A stretch of DNA of 64,000 bases from CAIUGU01 sp965279735 (GCA_965279735.1 OZ257260.1:558001-622000); one strand, 5' to 3'. Shown: positions 34,395-43,320, counted from the first letter of the stretch. The notes: generated by a model not told the origin, from the sequence alone. A program made the numbers and translations.

Positions 34395-35183
34395 TTAATT
34401 GGTTCGCTCGGCCTGGCCTAAGGTCAGCACTTCGTAGCCGGTTTCCGTCACGAGGACCGTATGTTCCCATTGCGCCGACAACGAATGGTCGCGGGTAATG
34501 ACTGTCCAGCCGTCGGGCAGCAGGCGCACATGACGCTTGCCGGCATTGACCATGGGCTCGACGGTGAAGGTCATGCCTGGGGCCAGTTCGAATCCTGTCC
34601 CCGGCTCACCATAGTGGAGGACCTGGGGGTCTTCATGAAAAATGCGCCCGATGCCGTGGCCGCAGTATTCGCGGACCACTGAAAAATGATTGGCTTCGAC
34701 GAACTGCTGGATCGAAGCGCCCAGGTCGCCCAGCTTCAGGCCGGGGCGGACGCTGCGGATGCCGATCCACATCGCTTCTTTCGTGAGATCCACCAGGCGC
34801 TGGGCGGCAGGAGCAATCTTGCCCACTCCATACATGCGGCTCGTGTCGCCGTGCCAGCCATCCTTGATGACGGTGACATCAACATTGACGATGTCGCCCT
34901 GTTTCAGGCGCTTGTCGCCGGGAATGCCGTGGCAGACGACATGATTAACCGATGTGCAGATGGATTTCGGAAATCCCCGGTAGTTGAGAGGGGCCGGGAT
35001 CGCGTGCTGCACATCCTCGATATACCGCTGGCAGCGGTCATTCAGCTCGTCGGTAGTGACCCCGGGCAGCACGTGTGGCCCTATCATGTCGAGCACTTCG
35101 GCAGCCAGGCGGCCCGCGACGCGCATGCCTTCCTGTTCTTCCGGTGTCTTGAAAGTCACGTGCATGGGAAGGTCAGCCGGCAT
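34395..35183 (-). CDS. map: methionine aminopeptidase, type I
   Basis: Removes the initiator Met from nascent proteins. 262 residues from the ATG at 35183 with GAGAGG just upstream; ATG at 35165 would also work. Metal ligands are visible: two Asp in VNVDVTVIKDGWHGDTSRM (about 99-117), His in YCGHGIGRIFHEDP (about 173-186) and Glu in FTVEPMVN and WEHTVLVTE. It is divergent from rpsB across about 300 bases, the standard gammaproteobacterial map/rpsB arrangement. Confidence 0.96.
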   Translation of the reverse strand: MPADLPMHVTFKTPEEQEGMRVAGRLAAEVLDMIGPHVLPGVTTDELNDRCQRYIEDVQHAIPAPLNYRGFPKSICTSVNHVVCHGIPGDKRLKQGDIVNVDVTVIKDGWHGDTSRMYGVGKIAPAAQRLVDLTKEAMWIGIRSVRPGLKLGDLGASIQQFVEANHFSVVREYCGHGIGRIFHEDPQVLHYGEPGTGFELAPGMTFTVEPMVNAGKRHVRLLPDGWTVITRDHSLSAQWEHTVLVTETGYEVLTLGQAERTN

Positions 35184-35322
35184 GGGCCTCTCGGTGGCTG
35201 GCGAGGGGACAGGCCAGATCTCGGTGAATGGTCAAGCTACAGGTATTGGTGCAGGCAAGGTGCTTGGCAAGTCCAGGCTATTCAAGGCCTCCGGACAATC
35301 CCGCGCGCACCTTTCAGCGCCG

Positions 35323-35351
35323 TTGGATAAGCAGTCGGTTTATGGTATAAA
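35323..35351 (+). promoter_or_regulatory. promoter of the rpsB operon
   Basis: TTGGAT (35323-35328) and TATAAA (35346-35351) are 17 bases apart. The transcript would start near 35358, leaving a leader of about 134 bases before rpsB. The rest of the map-rpsB gap (35184-35322) shows no further clear signal. Confidence 0.5.
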
Positions 35352-35393
35352 GCGCGCGCTTTTTTCGCAATTAAAACCACACACGGTTCGTCA

Positions 35394-35451
35394 CTTGCGG
35401 CGGGGTGCTCTGGAATCAGCCTTGAAGGGCTGAAGCCGGGGTCGTCGCAAG
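35394..35451 (+). promoter_or_regulatory. structured rpsB leader (probable S2 autoregulatory element)
   Basis: A 9-bp outer stem (cttgcggcg 35394-35402 with cgtcgcaag 35443-35451, one G-U) encloses a 6-bp hairpin (tcagcc / ggctga, 35416-35433). It ends 40 bases before the rpsB start. In gammaproteobacteria S2 represses its own mRNA through a conserved leader, and this structure is in the right place; its sequence match to that leader was not checked. Confidence 0.45.
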
Positions 35452-35491
35452 GGGATCGTGGCGGCCCAACCCCAACAGGAGATTTTGCATT

Positions 35492-36487
35492 ATGGCCAGC
35501 ATGTCCATGCGACAGATGCTGGAAGCGGGTGTTCACTTCGGACATCAGACCCGCTTCTGGAACCCCAAGATGGCTGCGTTCATTTTCGGCGAACGCAACC
35601 GTATCCACATCATCAACCTTGAGAAGACCCTGCCTCTCTATAACGAGGCGGCGGGTTTCATCAGGCAGATCGTCGCCGATGGCGGACGAGTGCTGTTCGT
35701 CGGCACCAAGCGTTCGGCGCGCGATGCAGTCAAGAAGGAAGCCGCACGTTGCGGTATGCCCTATGTCAGCCATCGCTGGCTCGGCGGCATGCTCACCAAT
35801 TTCAAGACCGTGCGCCAGTCGATCCGTCGCCTGACCGATCTCGATGAAATGGCAGCGAACGGCACGCTCGAACAGCACAACAAGCGCGAAGCGCAGGGTC
35901 TGCGTCGCGAACGCGAAAAGCTCGAGCACAGCCTCGGCGGCATCAAGGAAATGGATGCGCTGCCCGATGTCGTGTTCGTGATCGACGTCGGCCACGAAAA
36001 GATTGCCCTCCAGGAAGCCCGCAAGCTCGGCATTCCGGTGGTTGCGGTCGTCGACACCAACTGCTCCCCGGAAGGGGTTGATTACGTGATTCCCGGCAAC
36101 GATGACGCGATGCGCGCCATCCAGCTCTACACCTCGGGTGTTGCGGACATCGTGATCGAAGGCCGTGCGGCTTCCCCTGACGTGCCGGTGGGCGAGGACG
36201 AATTCGTCGAGCTTGATGAAGAAGGCAAGCCACGGCCGAAGCCCGGTTCGGTAGCTCCGGCGCGCCGTGGCAGGACCGCTGCGGTCAAGAAGAAGCCTGT
36301 TGCACGCAAGCTGCCTGAAGTGGCCGAAGGCGTTGTCGAGGGCGCTGTCGAGGCGGCTGTCGTGGCAGACCCTGTTGTCGCCGGCGCGGTTGCCGAAGAC
36401 GTCGAAAGCGAAGCCGATATCCTGCAGTTCACTGCTACGCGTCCGACCGGCAGACGCCGTGCCGATGGCGAACTGGAAGCGGAGTAA
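35492..36487 (+). CDS. rpsB: 30S ribosomal protein S2 with C-terminal extension
   Basis: 331 residues; the normal S2 is about 240. Residues 1-230 match S2 closely (MRQMLEAGVHFGHQTRFWNP, VLFVGTKRSAR, SHRWLGGMLTNFKT, PDVVFVIDVGHEKIA). A tail of about 90 residues follows: an acidic stretch, a basic Pro/Lys/Arg segment and an Ala/Val/Glu-rich low-complexity part ending in basic and acidic residues. The start has AGGAG upstream. Only three bases separate it from tsf, the conserved rpsB-tsf operon. Confidence 0.97.
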   Translation: MASMSMRQMLEAGVHFGHQTRFWNPKMAAFIFGERNRIHIINLEKTLPLYNEAAGFIRQIVADGGRVLFVGTKRSARDAVKKEAARCGMPYVSHRWLGGMLTNFKTVRQSIRRLTDLDEMAANGTLEQHNKREAQGLRREREKLEHSLGGIKEMDALPDVVFVIDVGHEKIALQEARKLGIPVVAVVDTNCSPEGVDYVIPGNDDAMRAIQLYTSGVADIVIEGRAASPDVPVGEDEFVELDEEGKPRPKPGSVAPARRGRTAAVKKKPVARKLPEVAEGVVEGAVEAAVVADPVVAGAVAEDVESEADILQFTATRPTGRRRADGELEAE

Positions 36488-36490
36488 CCC

Positions 36491-37381
36491 ATGGCTGTGA
36501 CTGCTGAAGCGGTGAAGGTGCTGCGCGAGCGCACCGGCGCCGGCATGATGGAATGCAAGAAGGCGCTGGTCGAGGTCGGTGGCGACCTCGAGGCGGCTGC
36601 CGAGCTCATGCGGAAGTCAGGTCTGGCCAAGGCTGACAAGAAGGCCAGCCGGGTCGCCGCCGAAGGCGTCGTCGTGGTCGAGCGCAGTGCTGATGGCAAG
36701 CGCGCTGCCGTGGTCGAAATCAATTGCGAAACGGATTTCGTGGCGCGTGAAGCCGATTTCCAGGCATTTGCCACCCTGGTCGGCAAGCTGGTGCTCCAGC
36801 ACCGGCCTGCGGACCCCGAGGCGCTCCTGGCCCTCAAGAGTGATTCGGGCACCACGATCGACGAACTCCGCCGGGTACTGATCGCCAAGATCGGCGAAAA
36901 CATCAGCATCCGCCGGTTCGCCGTCCTCGAGGCGCCCAAGCTGGTGGGGACTTATCTCCATGGCACCCGTATCGGCGCCCTGGTGGCAATGAAATCCGGG
37001 GACGAGGCACTGGCGAAAGACGTTGCCATGCACGTCGCGGCCATCAATCCCGCGCGGCTGTCGAGCTCGGAAGTGCCAGCCGAGGAAGTCGCCAAGGAAC
37101 GTGAAATCCAGCTCGAGCAGGCGAAAAGCGACCCGAAGAACAAGGGCAAGCCCGACGCCATTCTCGGCAAGATCATCGAAGGCCGGATCTCCAAGTGGCT
37201 GAATGAAGTCACGCTGCTCGGCCAGCCGTTCGTCAAGGACGACAAGCAGTCGGTGGCGCAGTATCTCGAGCAAGCCGGTGGCGAAGTCGCTGCCTTCATC
37301 CGCTTCGAAGTCGGTGCCGGCATCGAGAAGAAGCAGGAAGACTTTGCGGCCGAAGTGATGAAGCAGGCCGGACTGAGCTGA
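36491..37381 (+). CDS. tsf: translation elongation factor Ts
   Basis: GDP/GTP exchange factor for EF-Tu. 296 residues, typical. The N-terminal UBA-like domain (VKVLRERTGAGMMECKKALVE) and the EF-Tu-contacting TDFVAREADF segment (about 80-89) are intact, followed by two core subdomains. It is cotranscribed with rpsB and followed by a strong terminator. Confidence 0.97.
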   Translation: MAVTAEAVKVLRERTGAGMMECKKALVEVGGDLEAAAELMRKSGLAKADKKASRVAAEGVVVVERSADGKRAAVVEINCETDFVAREADFQAFATLVGKLVLQHRPADPEALLALKSDSGTTIDELRRVLIAKIGENISIRRFAVLEAPKLVGTYLHGTRIGALVAMKSGDEALAKDVAMHVAAINPARLSSSEVPAEEVAKEREIQLEQAKSDPKNKGKPDAILGKIIEGRISKWLNEVTLLGQPFVKDDKQSVAQYLEQAGGEVAAFIRFEVGAGIEKKQEDFAAEVMKQAGLS

Positions 37382-37461
37382 GCCTCCGGGCCGGTTACCC
37401 CGGCTGCATTGAAATAAAGTCGCTTCCAGGCGCCCTTGGGCCCGGTCGTGAAGCCGAATAG

Positions 37462-37490
37462 GAACCCCGCCTCGTGCGGGGTTCTTTATA
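37462..37490 (+). terminator. intrinsic terminator after rpsB-tsf
   Basis: A 9-bp stem (gaaccccgc 37462-37470 with gcggggttc 37476-37484) with a 5-base loop is followed by a T-rich tail. The tail also spells TATAAT (37487-37492), but no -35 box lies at the right distance, so I do not call a promoter there. Confidence 0.85.
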
Positions 37491-37524
37491 ATCGGCGCCG
37501 GTCAACGGCGAGGCGAACGTAACG

Positions 37525-38277
37525 ATGGTCAATCCCGAAGGTCCATCCACTCCGCGCAGGGGCGATGCGGACCTCAAGCGCATCCTGCTCAAGCTTTCCG
37601 GCGAAGCCCTCATGGGCAACGAGGATTACGGCATCGATCCGCTGATGATCAAGCGGATTGCGTCGGAGATCCGCGAGGTGCACGACCTCGGGCTGCAGGT
37701 CGCCATCGTCATCGGCGGGGGGAATATCTTCCGCGGCGCCGGACTGGCTCGCGCCGGCATGGATCGCGTGACCGGCGACCACATGGGTATGCTGGCCACC
37801 GTCCTTAATTCCCTCGCCCTGCAGGACGCCCTCGAGTCCTTCGGGACCTACGCGCGCGTGATGTCCGCCATCCGCATCAACGAAGTCTGCGAGGAATACA
37901 TCCGCAGGCGCGCCGTTCGCCACCTTGAAAAGGGGCGGGTGGTCATCTTTGCCGCGGGCACCGGCAACCCGTTCTTCACCACCGATACCGCTGCCAGCCT
38001 GCGGGCGATTGAAGTGGAGGCCGATCTGCTGCTCAAGGCCACCAAGGTGAACGGCATCTACTCGGATGATCCGATCAAGAATCCGGCCGCGACCCGCTAC
38101 GAACGGCTGACTTTCGACAAGGTTCTCTCGGACCGGCTCAATGTCATGGATGCGACGGCGATCGTCATGTGCCGTGACAACGACCTGCCGCTGCGGGTCT
38201 TCGATCTGAACGCGCCTGGCGAGCTCCTGCGCATCGTGCGCGGCGAGGATGTCGGGACGCTGGTGACCAACGCTTGA
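37525..38277 (+). CDS. pyrH: UMP kinase
   Basis: Phosphorylates UMP to UDP; amino-acid-kinase fold. 250 residues. Visible motifs are ILLKLSGEALMG (about 18-29), VIGGGNIFRG (about 64-73), GTGNPFFTTDTAASLRA (about 147-163) and a C-terminal LPLRVFDLN. The ATG at 37525 adds about 10 residues before the conserved core. It is the first gene after the rpsB-tsf terminator and is followed by frr, the common order. Confidence 0.96.
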   Translation: MVNPEGPSTPRRGDADLKRILLKLSGEALMGNEDYGIDPLMIKRIASEIREVHDLGLQVAIVIGGGNIFRGAGLARAGMDRVTGDHMGMLATVLNSLALQDALESFGTYARVMSAIRINEVCEEYIRRRAVRHLEKGRVVIFAAGTGNPFFTTDTAASLRAIEVEADLLLKATKVNGIYSDDPIKNPAATRYERLTFDKVLSDRLNVMDATAIVMCRDNDLPLRVFDLNAPGELLRIVRGEDVGTLVTNA

Positions 38278-38317
38278 TCCCGCGCGCGACGGGTTTCGGA
38301 TTTTCGGAGTCAGTGCA

Positions 38318-38875
38318 ATGATCGATGACATCAAGAAAGACGCTGTGGACCGCATGCAGAAGTGCGTGGCCGCCCTCCGCCACGATCTCAAGAAGCTGCG
38401 AACGGGACGCGCCCATTCCAGCCTGCTCGACCACATCCGCGTGGATTACTACGGGTCCGAATCACCCCTGTCGCAGGTGGCAAACGTCGTGGTCGAGGAC
38501 TCCCGCACGCTCATGGTGACGCCATGGGACAAGAGCATGGTCTCCGCGATCGAGAAAGCCATCATGAAGTCGGATCTCGGGCTCATGCCGAACACGGCGG
38601 GTACGGTGATCCGCATTCCCATGCCGGCCCTGACGGAAGAGCGCCGCCGCGAAATGACGAAAGTCGTGCGCCACGAAGCCGAGAATGCCCGCGTGGCCGT
38701 GCGCAACGTGCGCCGCGACGTGATGCAGGATCTCAAGGAGCTGCTCAAGGAGAAGCTGGTGTCGCAGGACGACGATCGTCGCGCGCAGGACGAAATCCAG
38801 AAGCTCACCGACCGGTTCGTCGCGGAAATCGAAACGGTCCTGGTCGAGAAGGAAAAAGAACTCCTGCAGGTCTGA
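38318..38875 (+). CDS. frr: ribosome recycling factor
   Basis: Splits post-termination ribosomes together with EF-G. 185 residues, the exact family length. Conserved segments include KCVAALRHDLKKLRTGRAH, DYYGSESPLSQVANV and RRDVMQDLKELLKEK, with the three-helix bundle and the small beta domain. It lies 40 bases after pyrH. Confidence 0.97.
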   Translation: MIDDIKKDAVDRMQKCVAALRHDLKKLRTGRAHSSLLDHIRVDYYGSESPLSQVANVVVEDSRTLMVTPWDKSMVSAIEKAIMKSDLGLMPNTAGTVIRIPMPALTEERRREMTKVVRHEAENARVAVRNVRRDVMQDLKELLKEKLVSQDDDRRAQDEIQKLTDRFVAEIETVLVEKEKELLQV

Positions 38876-38895
38876 CCGGCCTTCAGCAGCCTGCC

Positions 38896-39639
38896 ATGGC
38901 CTCCGCCCCGTCCGACACCGTTCCGCGCCACGTCGCCATCATCATGGATGGTAACGGGCGGTGGGCGGCCGCGCGCTCGCTGCCGCGTCACGCAGGTCAT
39001 CGGGCGGGTCTCAAGGCCGTGCGCGCGACCGTCGAGTCCTGCGCCAAGGCGGGCGTGGAAGTCCTGACGCTATTTGCCTTCTCGAGCGAAAACTGGCGCC
39101 GGCCCCGCGACGAAGTCAGCCTGCTGATGGCCCTGTTTCTCGAAGCGCTGGATCGCGAGATCAACGACCTGCACAAGAACCAGATCCGCGTGCGTTTCGT
39201 AGGCGACCTGACGCAGCTGTCGCCCGCGTTGCAGGCGCGCATGCAGACCGCCGAACAGCGCACCGCCGGCAACCAGCGACTGACGCTCGTGATCGCGATG
39301 GCTTATGGAGGTCGCTGGGATATCGCGCAGGCCGCGACTTCACTGGCGCGCCAGTGTGTGGAAGGCACGTTGAAACCGGAAGAGATCAACGAGACGCGGC
39401 TGGGCGGTGAACTGTCGCTCAGGGGCATGCCTGATCCTGATCTTTTCATCCGGACGGGCGGCGACCAGCGCATCAGCAATTTCCTGCTGTGGAATCTTGC
39501 GTATACGGAACTCTATTTCTGCGATGCCCTCTGGCCGGAATTCGGGGACGCCGAGCTCGCTGAAGCGCTCGCGCAGTTCGCGCAGCGGGAACGCCGGTTT
39601 GGCCTGACTCCGGACCAGCTTGCCAGGAAGGCGGAGTAG
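38896..39639 (+). CDS. uppS: undecaprenyl diphosphate synthase
   Basis: cis-Prenyltransferase that makes the C55 carrier lipid for peptidoglycan and O-antigen. 247 residues from the ATG at 38896; in-frame codons further upstream overlap frr and are rejected. The catalytic Asp is in IIMDGNGRWA (Asp18). FAFSSENWRRP (about 63-73) and the C-terminal DLFIRTGGDQRISNFLLW (about 185-202) are conserved. First gene of the isoprenoid-membrane part of the operon. Confidence 0.97.
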   Translation: MASAPSDTVPRHVAIIMDGNGRWAAARSLPRHAGHRAGLKAVRATVESCAKAGVEVLTLFAFSSENWRRPRDEVSLLMALFLEALDREINDLHKNQIRVRFVGDLTQLSPALQARMQTAEQRTAGNQRLTLVIAMAYGGRWDIAQAATSLARQCVEGTLKPEEINETRLGGELSLRGMPDPDLFIRTGGDQRISNFLLWNLAYTELYFCDALWPEFGDAELAEALAQFAQRERRFGLTPDQLARKAE

Positions 39640-39641
39640 CG

Positions 39642-40445
39642 GTGCTCAGGCAACGACTGCTCACCGCTCTGGTCCTGGTTGCGGTGCTACTGGTGGTCCT
39701 GCTCGTGCTGCCGCGGCAGGCGGCGGTAGGCGTGCTTGCCGTGATGATGCTGGTCGGCGCCTGGGAATGGTCGGGGTTTTTACGGACCGACAGTCGTGCA
39801 GTCCGGCTGGCGTATGTGGCGGTGGCTGCGGTCCTCATGGCTCTCGGCTGGATCGTCGGGCTGGACGCGCCGACTTTGAGGATCCTGCTCGTGGCGGCGC
39901 TTGGCTGGTGGCTTGTCGCGTTCGTGTGGCTGAGTGCCTTTCCCGGACGGGTGGTTGCTCCTGCGACGGCGATTGCCGGTCTCTGCGTGCTGATTCCTGC
40001 CTGGGTGGCGCTTGGCCGCCTGCATCTCTCGGATCCGGCCGGTCCACAGTGGGTGATCTTTCTCATCGTGCTGGTGTCGCTCGCCGATGTCGGGGCATTT
40101 TTCGCCGGCCGCCGGTTTGGTCGTCTCAAGCTCGCGCCACGCGTGAGCCCCGGAAAAACCTGGGAAGGAATGTTCGGTGGCGTCTTCTTCGCGATGATCG
40201 TTGCGTGCGCAGGGGTCTGGTGGTTTGCCGTGCCAGCCGGTCCGTTCATCGCGCTGTGCGCCGCCGTGACGCTCATTTCAATCGTGGGCGACCTGACCGA
40301 AAGCATGTTCAAGCGTTTCGCCGGCCTCAAGGACAGTGGCACGCTGTTTCCCGGTCACGGCGGTGTGCTCGACCGGATGGACAGCATTACGGCAGCCGCG
40401 CCGCTCTTCCTGCTGGGCCTGTACGGGCTCGGAGTCCTGTCGTGA
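39642..40445 (+). CDS. cdsA: phosphatidate cytidylyltransferase CdsA
   Basis: Makes CDP-diacylglycerol for phospholipid synthesis in the inner membrane. 267 residues from the GTG at 39642, three bases after uppS. About eight hydrophobic segments precede the signature near the C-terminus (SIVGDLTESMFKRFAGLKDSG, then FPGHGGVLDRMDS, about 208-248), which holds the metal-binding Asp residues. Its TGA overlaps the GTG of dxr. Confidence 0.95.
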   Translation: MLRQRLLTALVLVAVLLVVLLVLPRQAAVGVLAVMMLVGAWEWSGFLRTDSRAVRLAYVAVAAVLMALGWIVGLDAPTLRILLVAALGWWLVAFVWLSAFPGRVVAPATAIAGLCVLIPAWVALGRLHLSDPAGPQWVIFLIVLVSLADVGAFFAGRRFGRLKLAPRVSPGKTWEGMFGGVFFAMIVACAGVWWFAVPAGPFIALCAAVTLISIVGDLTESMFKRFAGLKDSGTLFPGHGGVLDRMDSITAAAPLFLLGLYGLGVLS

Positions 40446-41641
40446 CGGCGCGCATCGGCGTGGCTGTCCTCGGCTCCACGGGTAGCATCGGTGTCAGCAC
40501 GCTGGATGTTCTCGCCCGGCATCCCGACCGTTTCCGTGTCGTGGCGCTGGGTGCAAGGGACAATCTTCAGCGCCTGCGCGAACAATGCCTGGTGCACGAG
40601 CCCCAGTTCGCGGTCCTCACGGATGTCACGGCTGCCGGCAAACTCGAGGCTGAATTGCGTGCGCAGGGTTCGTCCACGCGCGTTCTGGCTGGCGACAGCG
40701 CACTGGACGAGGTTGCTGCGCACGCCGACGTTGATTACGTCATGGCGGCCATCGTCGGTGCCGCGGGCCTCTCGTCGACCCTCGCGGCTGCCCGGCATGG
40801 CAAACGGCTACTGCTTGCCAACAAGGAAGCGCTGGTGATGTCCGGCCCGCTACTCATGGATGCGGTGACGGCAGGTGGCGCGACGCTTATCCCGATCGAC
40901 AGCGAACACAACGCGATTTTCCAATGCCTGCCTCCCGCGACTTCCGACATGCCCGGAGGGAGGGGTGTCAGGCGCATTCTGCTCACCGCTTCAGGAGGGC
41001 CTTTCCTGCGCACGCCAGCCAGCGCGCTGGAGGCTGTGACGCCCGACCAGGCCTGTGCCCATCCGCGGTGGGTCATGGGCCGCAAGATTTCAGTCGATTC
41101 AGCCACCCTGATGAACAAGGGCCTCGAGCTCATCGAAGCCTGCCTGCTGTTCGGCGTCCCTCCGGCGCTGGTGGAAATCGTCGTTCACCCCCAGAGCATC
41201 GTCCACTCGATGGTCGAATACCTCGACGGTTCGGTATTGGCCCAGCTCGGCAACCCTGACATGCGCACCCCGATTGCCCATGCCCTCGGCTGGCCAGAGC
41301 GGTTGTCGTCCGGTGTAGAATCCCTCGACATCGTCAAGGCGGGCAGACTCGATTTCGAAGCGCCGGACCTTGAGCGGTTTCCCTGCCTGAAGCTGGCCCG
41401 GGCCGCCGCCGAAGCCGGTGGGACAGCGCCCGCCGCCCTCAATGCCGCGAACGAGATCGCGGTGGCGGCGTTCCTGGGGCGCCGGCTTGCCTTCATGAGG
41501 ATTCCGGCCGTGATCGACCAGGTCATGAACGCTCACCTGAACAGCCCTGTCAAAGCGTTGGGCGACGTCCTCGCAGCGGATGCCTGGGCGCGGGATTTTG
41601 CGGCGGCTGCCCTGACGCCTGCCGCAGGAGTGCATGCATGA
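40442..41641 (+). CDS. dxr: 1-deoxy-D-xylulose 5-phosphate reductoisomerase
   Basis: Second step of the MEP isoprenoid pathway, NADPH- and metal-dependent. 399 residues from the GTG at 40442 that overlaps the cdsA stop; the longer upstream frame crosses cdsA. NADPH-binding GSTGSIG is at about 11-17, with LLANKEALVMSG, PIDSEHNAIFQC (metal Asp and Glu, about 150-155) and DSATLMNKGLELIEA downstream. It is coupled to rseP by an ATGA overlap. Confidence 0.96.
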   Translation: MTARIGVAVLGSTGSIGVSTLDVLARHPDRFRVVALGARDNLQRLREQCLVHEPQFAVLTDVTAAGKLEAELRAQGSSTRVLAGDSALDEVAAHADVDYVMAAIVGAAGLSSTLAAARHGKRLLLANKEALVMSGPLLMDAVTAGGATLIPIDSEHNAIFQCLPPATSDMPGGRGVRRILLTASGGPFLRTPASALEAVTPDQACAHPRWVMGRKISVDSATLMNKGLELIEACLLFGVPPALVEIVVHPQSIVHSMVEYLDGSVLAQLGNPDMRTPIAHALGWPERLSSGVESLDIVKAGRLDFEAPDLERFPCLKLARAAAEAGGTAPAALNAANEIAVAAFLGRRLAFMRIPAVIDQVMNAHLNSPVKALGDVLAADAWARDFAAAALTPAAGVHA

Positions 41642-43017
41642 CGACGCTGACAACCCTGGTAACGACAGTCCTCGCGTTCATCGCGGCCATCGCCATTCTG
41701 GTGGCGGTGCACGAATTCGGCCATTTCTGGGTGGCGCGACGGCTGGGCATCAAGGTGCTCAAGTTTTCCATCGGGTTTGGCCGGCCGCTCTGGAAGCGGA
41801 CGGCGCGTGATGGCGTTGAATACGTGATTGCGGCGATTCCGCTGGGCGGCTACGTCAAGCTGCTCGATGAGCGTGAAGGAGAAGTGTCGCCGCAGGATCT
41901 CCCCCACGCGTTCACGCGTGCGCCCATCTGGAAGCGGATCGCCGTGCTGGTGGCCGGGGCCGGCTTCAACTTCATCTTCGCCATCCTTGCCTACTGGGCC
42001 CTGCTGATGGCCGGCGTGCCGAGCCTGAAGCCCGTGATCGGCGAAGTGACGCCTGAATCCATTGCTGCCCGCGCCGGGTTGCGTGCCGACGATGAGATCC
42101 GCGAGATTGGCGGCAAGCCAGTTGCCACGCGTGAAGCAGCGCTGCTCGGCATCTTCGAGGATCTGGTCGAAGATGGCGTCGTCGACATGTCCGTGTCGGG
42201 TGCCAACGGTGACCGCCAGTTGCATCTGGAAGCGGGTGATCGCCGCGCTGAGCTCGCGCAACCTGACGTGCTGTTTTCGGGGCTGGGTTTCGAGTTCTGG
42301 TCGCCGCCCGTACCTGCCACCATCGGAGCAGTGGTCGAAGGCAGTGCTGCCAAGCTTGCAGGACTGCAGCCGGGGGACGAGATCCTTGCGCTCGACGGAA
42401 CGAAGGTAAACAGCTTCAAGGCACTCGTCGCCCTGGTCGAGCCTCGTTTCGATATGGAAGCTGTCCTCGAGGTCCGCCGTACCCAGGACGGGGTCGCGAC
42501 GATCATTCAGGTCCCCGTCAGGATCGGCGGCGATACTGTGGACGGACGACGGGTTGGCCGGATGGGCATTCAGCAGACCGCTGGCGGCTATCCGCCCGAA
42601 ATGATCGCCCTGCAGAAATACGGGCCAGCGGAGGCTTTTGCGAAGGGAGCCGGCAAGACTTGGGAAACCACTGCCTTCACGCTGAAGATGATCTGGAACA
42701 TGGTCGCCGGCAATGTTTCGGTGAAGACGCTGTCGGGACCGATTACCATCGCGGAGTTTTCAGGCATCGCGGCGCGCCAGGGTGTGCTGTCCTTCCTGAA
42801 CATGCTCGCGCTGATCAGCATCTCGCTCGGCGTGATGAACCTGCTGCCCATCCCGCTCCTCGACGGGGGGCAGGTCGTTTACCAGCTCGCGGAACTGGTC
42901 AAGGGCCGCCCGGTCTCAGAGCGTGCACAGATTTTCGGCCAGCAGGTGGGCATTGCGCTCCTGATCCTGCTCATGGGCCTCGCCTTCTATAACGACATCG
43001 CCCGCCATTTCGGTTGA
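41638..43017 (+). CDS. rseP: site-2 intramembrane protease RseP
   Basis: Zinc metalloprotease that cleaves RseA within the membrane to release sigma-E and also clears signal peptides. 459 residues with the zinc motif HEFGH at 25-29 in the first membrane segment. Two PDZ domains span about 120-215 and 220-300. The second active-site segment NLLPIPLLDGGQ (about 401-412) supplies the third ligand. The start overlaps the dxr stop. After its stop codon lies a 293-bp inverted-repeat element instead of the usual short gap to bamA. Confidence 0.95.
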   Translation: MTTLTTLVTTVLAFIAAIAILVAVHEFGHFWVARRLGIKVLKFSIGFGRPLWKRTARDGVEYVIAAIPLGGYVKLLDEREGEVSPQDLPHAFTRAPIWKRIAVLVAGAGFNFIFAILAYWALLMAGVPSLKPVIGEVTPESIAARAGLRADDEIREIGGKPVATREAALLGIFEDLVEDGVVDMSVSGANGDRQLHLEAGDRRAELAQPDVLFSGLGFEFWSPPVPATIGAVVEGSAAKLAGLQPGDEILALDGTKVNSFKALVALVEPRFDMEAVLEVRRTQDGVATIIQVPVRIGGDTVDGRRVGRMGIQQTAGGYPPEMIALQKYGPAEAFAKGAGKTWETTAFTLKMIWNMVAGNVSVKTLSGPITIAEFSGIAARQGVLSFLNMLALISISLGVMNLLPIPLLDGGQVVYQLAELVKGRPVSERAQIFGQQVGIALLILLMGLAFYNDIARHFG

Positions 43018-43022
43018 GATAA

Positions 43023-43315
43023 GGGAGCCTCTGATTGACCTATACATGCCCGCGTTGCGTCTCCAATCGCCTGCAGCTAGGCATGGACCGCAGGCCATAT
43101 CGGGAATATGGACAAGGTTCATAACAACGCGGCAGGCGATTAGAGGCGCAACCCATAAAATGTTGAATTCATTCATTGATCGGGACGGGATCCATTTCGT
43201 GCATGGCGGTGTTGCGTCCTCCCTTGAGTACATTGAGTACACAGCGGTCGTCGCGCCTAGCCCTGCACGAAATGGCTCGCCGTCGCGGGCATGTATAGGT
43301 CAATCAGAGGCTCCC
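43023..43315. mobile_element. MITE-like element with 32-bp terminal inverted repeats
   Basis: Bases 43023-43054 and 43284-43315 are perfect inverted copies (32 of 32). Inside are two further inverted repeats: 43054-43074 with 43132-43152 (21 bp, two mismatches) and 43192-43203 with 43264-43275 (12 bp, perfect). A small hairpin lies at 43096-43112, and the 9-base unit ttgagtaca is repeated in tandem at 43224-43241. No transposase frame fits. No clear target-site duplication is seen. The element fills the rseP-bamA gap almost exactly. As RNA it would fold into one long stem carrying two branches. Transposition history is inference; the repeats are directly visible. Confidence 0.75.
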
Positions 43316-43320
43316 ATTTA

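Noticed and set aside
37487..37492. TATAAT in the tail of the tsf terminator as a pyrH promoter
   Set aside because: No -35-like hexamer 16-18 bases upstream; the sequence there is the terminator stem. pyrH may have its promoter here, but the evidence is insufficient.
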